Below, piece after piece: positions 47,610 through 64,000 of a stretch of DNA of 64,000 nucleotides. The stretch comes from Dryobates pubescens. Taxonomy: Eukaryota; Chordata; Aves; Piciformes; Picidae. The first letter of the stretch is position 1. Each line of letters opens with the position of its first letter. The stretch spans positions 36,597,307-36,661,306 of the forward strand of contig NC_071616.1 of the NCBI RefSeq assembly GCF_014839835.1. Reading direction: 5' to 3'. The notes beneath the pieces are model-generated. The model was not told where the DNA came from and made no database searches. It saw only the letters and a program-made list of their open reading frames with translations. Both the position numbers and the translations under genes were made by a program.

Positions 47610-48270
47610 CGGCTGCACCCAAAGTACTGTGGCCGGTACCTGTCACCGCGGGCCCTGAAGGGCAGCCCCTGGTACCGCCCTGAGGGAAGCGGCCCGGGGA
47701 AGGTGCGCTCCGTGTGCCGTTCCTTGCTGGAGGCCCGGCACGGACGGGAACTCAAGTTCCCGGCAGGTGCTGCCCGCGGCCGCCGGGCCTGCCGGGAGCG
47801 GTAGTTCCTCGTCCTGTCGCCGCCTGCAGCTGCGCGTGCGCCGGAGCCGGGCCGTCGCTCGCGGTTACCCTCCCGCGGGAGCCGCGCGTGGGCCCGGCAG
47901 CCGGCAGCGGTCGGTCTCGCGCCCGTCCCGCCGCAGGCTGGCGGGTGCGCGAGGAGGTGAGGCTGCGGGTGGGGGACGCGCCGCTCCGCGCCGCCCCGCG
48001 CCGCCGCTGCAGCAGGGCCGCCCCTCCTGTCCGCGCCCCGGCCCGGCGGCCGCCCGGCTCCGGGCGCTGTTTGTCGCGGGCGGAGGCCCCGGCGGCGAGC
48101 GCAGGGCGTACTCAGTCCTGCGCACGGCGGGGACAGCAAGGGGAGCGAGCCTGCGCCACGGGCTCGGTGCCCTTATGTGCCCCTGGGGCCAGGGAGCCCC
48201 CGGATACCGGTGATACAGCCGGGCACCTCTTGGCGAGCTGCGCGGGCAGCAGTGCGGGTGCGAGGAAGAG
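47610..48270 (+). promoter_or_regulatory. MLH3: MLH3 CpG island / promoter and untranslated exon 1
   Basis: A very CpG-rich block upstream of the MLH3 coding exon. An untranslated exon 1 is expected here as in human. One good donor candidate is GAGGAG|GTGAGG at 47957, but I cannot prove it. The long open frames in this block (for example 47714-48421) reflect high GC and not coding. Confidence 0.7.
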
Positions 48271-48815
48271 TTACATGCCCCCGCAGATACTGCTGAGGAA
48301 CCAGCAGGCATCAAGGAGTGGAGAACAGTGGGTCCTCTTGCACATGAACAGCTTACTCGGTGTTCCACACCCGTTCCCAAGCCCCCTTCAGTCCTTTCTC
48401 AGACAAACTGCGGCAAATTAACTCTTTGGCCAGAATGGGGCATCGTGAATTTATGTGAGGACGTTGAGGTAAAAGTGAGAGAAAAGCAGCTCTCTACCTG
48501 GTTCTTGGTGATGCTTACTTTATATTTCTTTTATATAAATGGAAGAGGAAGCCTCTTGCTTGCTGATCCTTTGAGTTTCACTTCATTGTGGTTTGATTTA
48601 GGTATGTTAAGTCTGAGAGTCATATGTGTGGTAAGGAGCATAGATTCAGACTCAGTTTACCCTGAAGGCACCAACAAGATGTACTCAAAGCTTGACCAGA
48701 AAAGTAGCTACTGAAGAAGCCTCTGAATACCAAAGGTATATTTATGAGAGTGAATGCAGTAAATGGAAGTATTTTCAAGCCTTTTTTTTTTACTCTTTTT
48801 TTTTTTTTCTCTCAG
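48271..48815 (+). other. MLH3: MLH3 intron 1 (distal part)
   Basis: Moderate-GC DNA leading to a strong acceptor: a 35-base T-rich tract (48781-48810) and CTCTCAG ending at 48815. A second possible acceptor, 'ccttgcag', ends at 48856. Nothing else recognised. Confidence 0.65.
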
Positions 48816-48888
48816 GTTGTTGCTCTGAGGAGCATGGAAGAGTGAGATCCTTGCAGTTGCTTGAGTTTCTCGTCTGTCTGATTCTGAC

Positions 48889-64000
<15,112 letters not shown>

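Noticed and set aside
47714-48421. 235-codon frame upstream of MLH3
   Set aside because: It lies in a CpG island where GC-rich sequence has few stop codons; Arg/Ala/Pro composition, no domain.

Overview
This is nuclear DNA from a bird, read from splice-site structure, protein similarity to human orthologues recalled from memory, and many 5'-truncated CR1 LINEs. The typical CR1 3' end here (a 'ttgatgatctcaaaggtctt'-like block followed by 'ttccaacctggtt') looks more like a non-galliform bird than chicken, but I cannot name the species. No prokaryotic genes, CRISPR arrays, tRNAs or rRNAs were seen.

The window is a conserved vertebrate block, the counterpart of human 14q24.3, in the order TMED10 (+, last three exons) - NEK9 (+, complete, 22 coding exons, 962 aa) - ZC2HC1C (-, two coding exons, 485 aa) - ACYP1 (+, two coding exons, 99 aa) - MLH3 (+, coding exons 2-7; the gene runs off the right edge). 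All exon joins below were placed by hand on GT/AG sites, and the phases close exactly.

Layout: 1-7.65 kb holds TMED10 introns, exons and 3'UTR. 7.65-14.3 kb is intergenic, with an unidentified decayed coding-like block on the minus strand, one CR1 and one candidate solo LTR. 14.3-40.2 kb is NEK9, from its CpG island to its poly(A) signal. 40.2-43.5 kb is the convergent gap to ZC2HC1C. 43.5-46.4 kb is ZC2HC1C, divergent from ACYP1 across one CpG island. 46.4-47.6 kb is ACYP1, whose poly(A) signal sits at the edge of the MLH3 CpG island. 47.6-64 kb is MLH3, with a 3.27-kb coding part of exon 2 and a repeat-rich 6.6-kb intron 2 (several CR1s and a 620-bp pure pyrimidine tract).

The genes are not one pathway. 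TMED10 is an ER-Golgi cargo receptor, NEK9 a mitotic kinase acting above NEK6/NEK7, ZC2HC1C a little-known zinc-finger protein, ACYP1 a small acylphosphatase, and MLH3 the endonuclease subunit of MutL-gamma (mismatch repair and meiotic crossing over). I found no new multi-gene system. The most interesting observations are a WW-domain-like signature in the MLH3 linker, an in-frame 72-nt MLH3 exon that carries the nuclease motif, a CR1 tail lying against a NEK9 splice acceptor, and the large mirror-repeat pyrimidine array in MLH3 intron 2.
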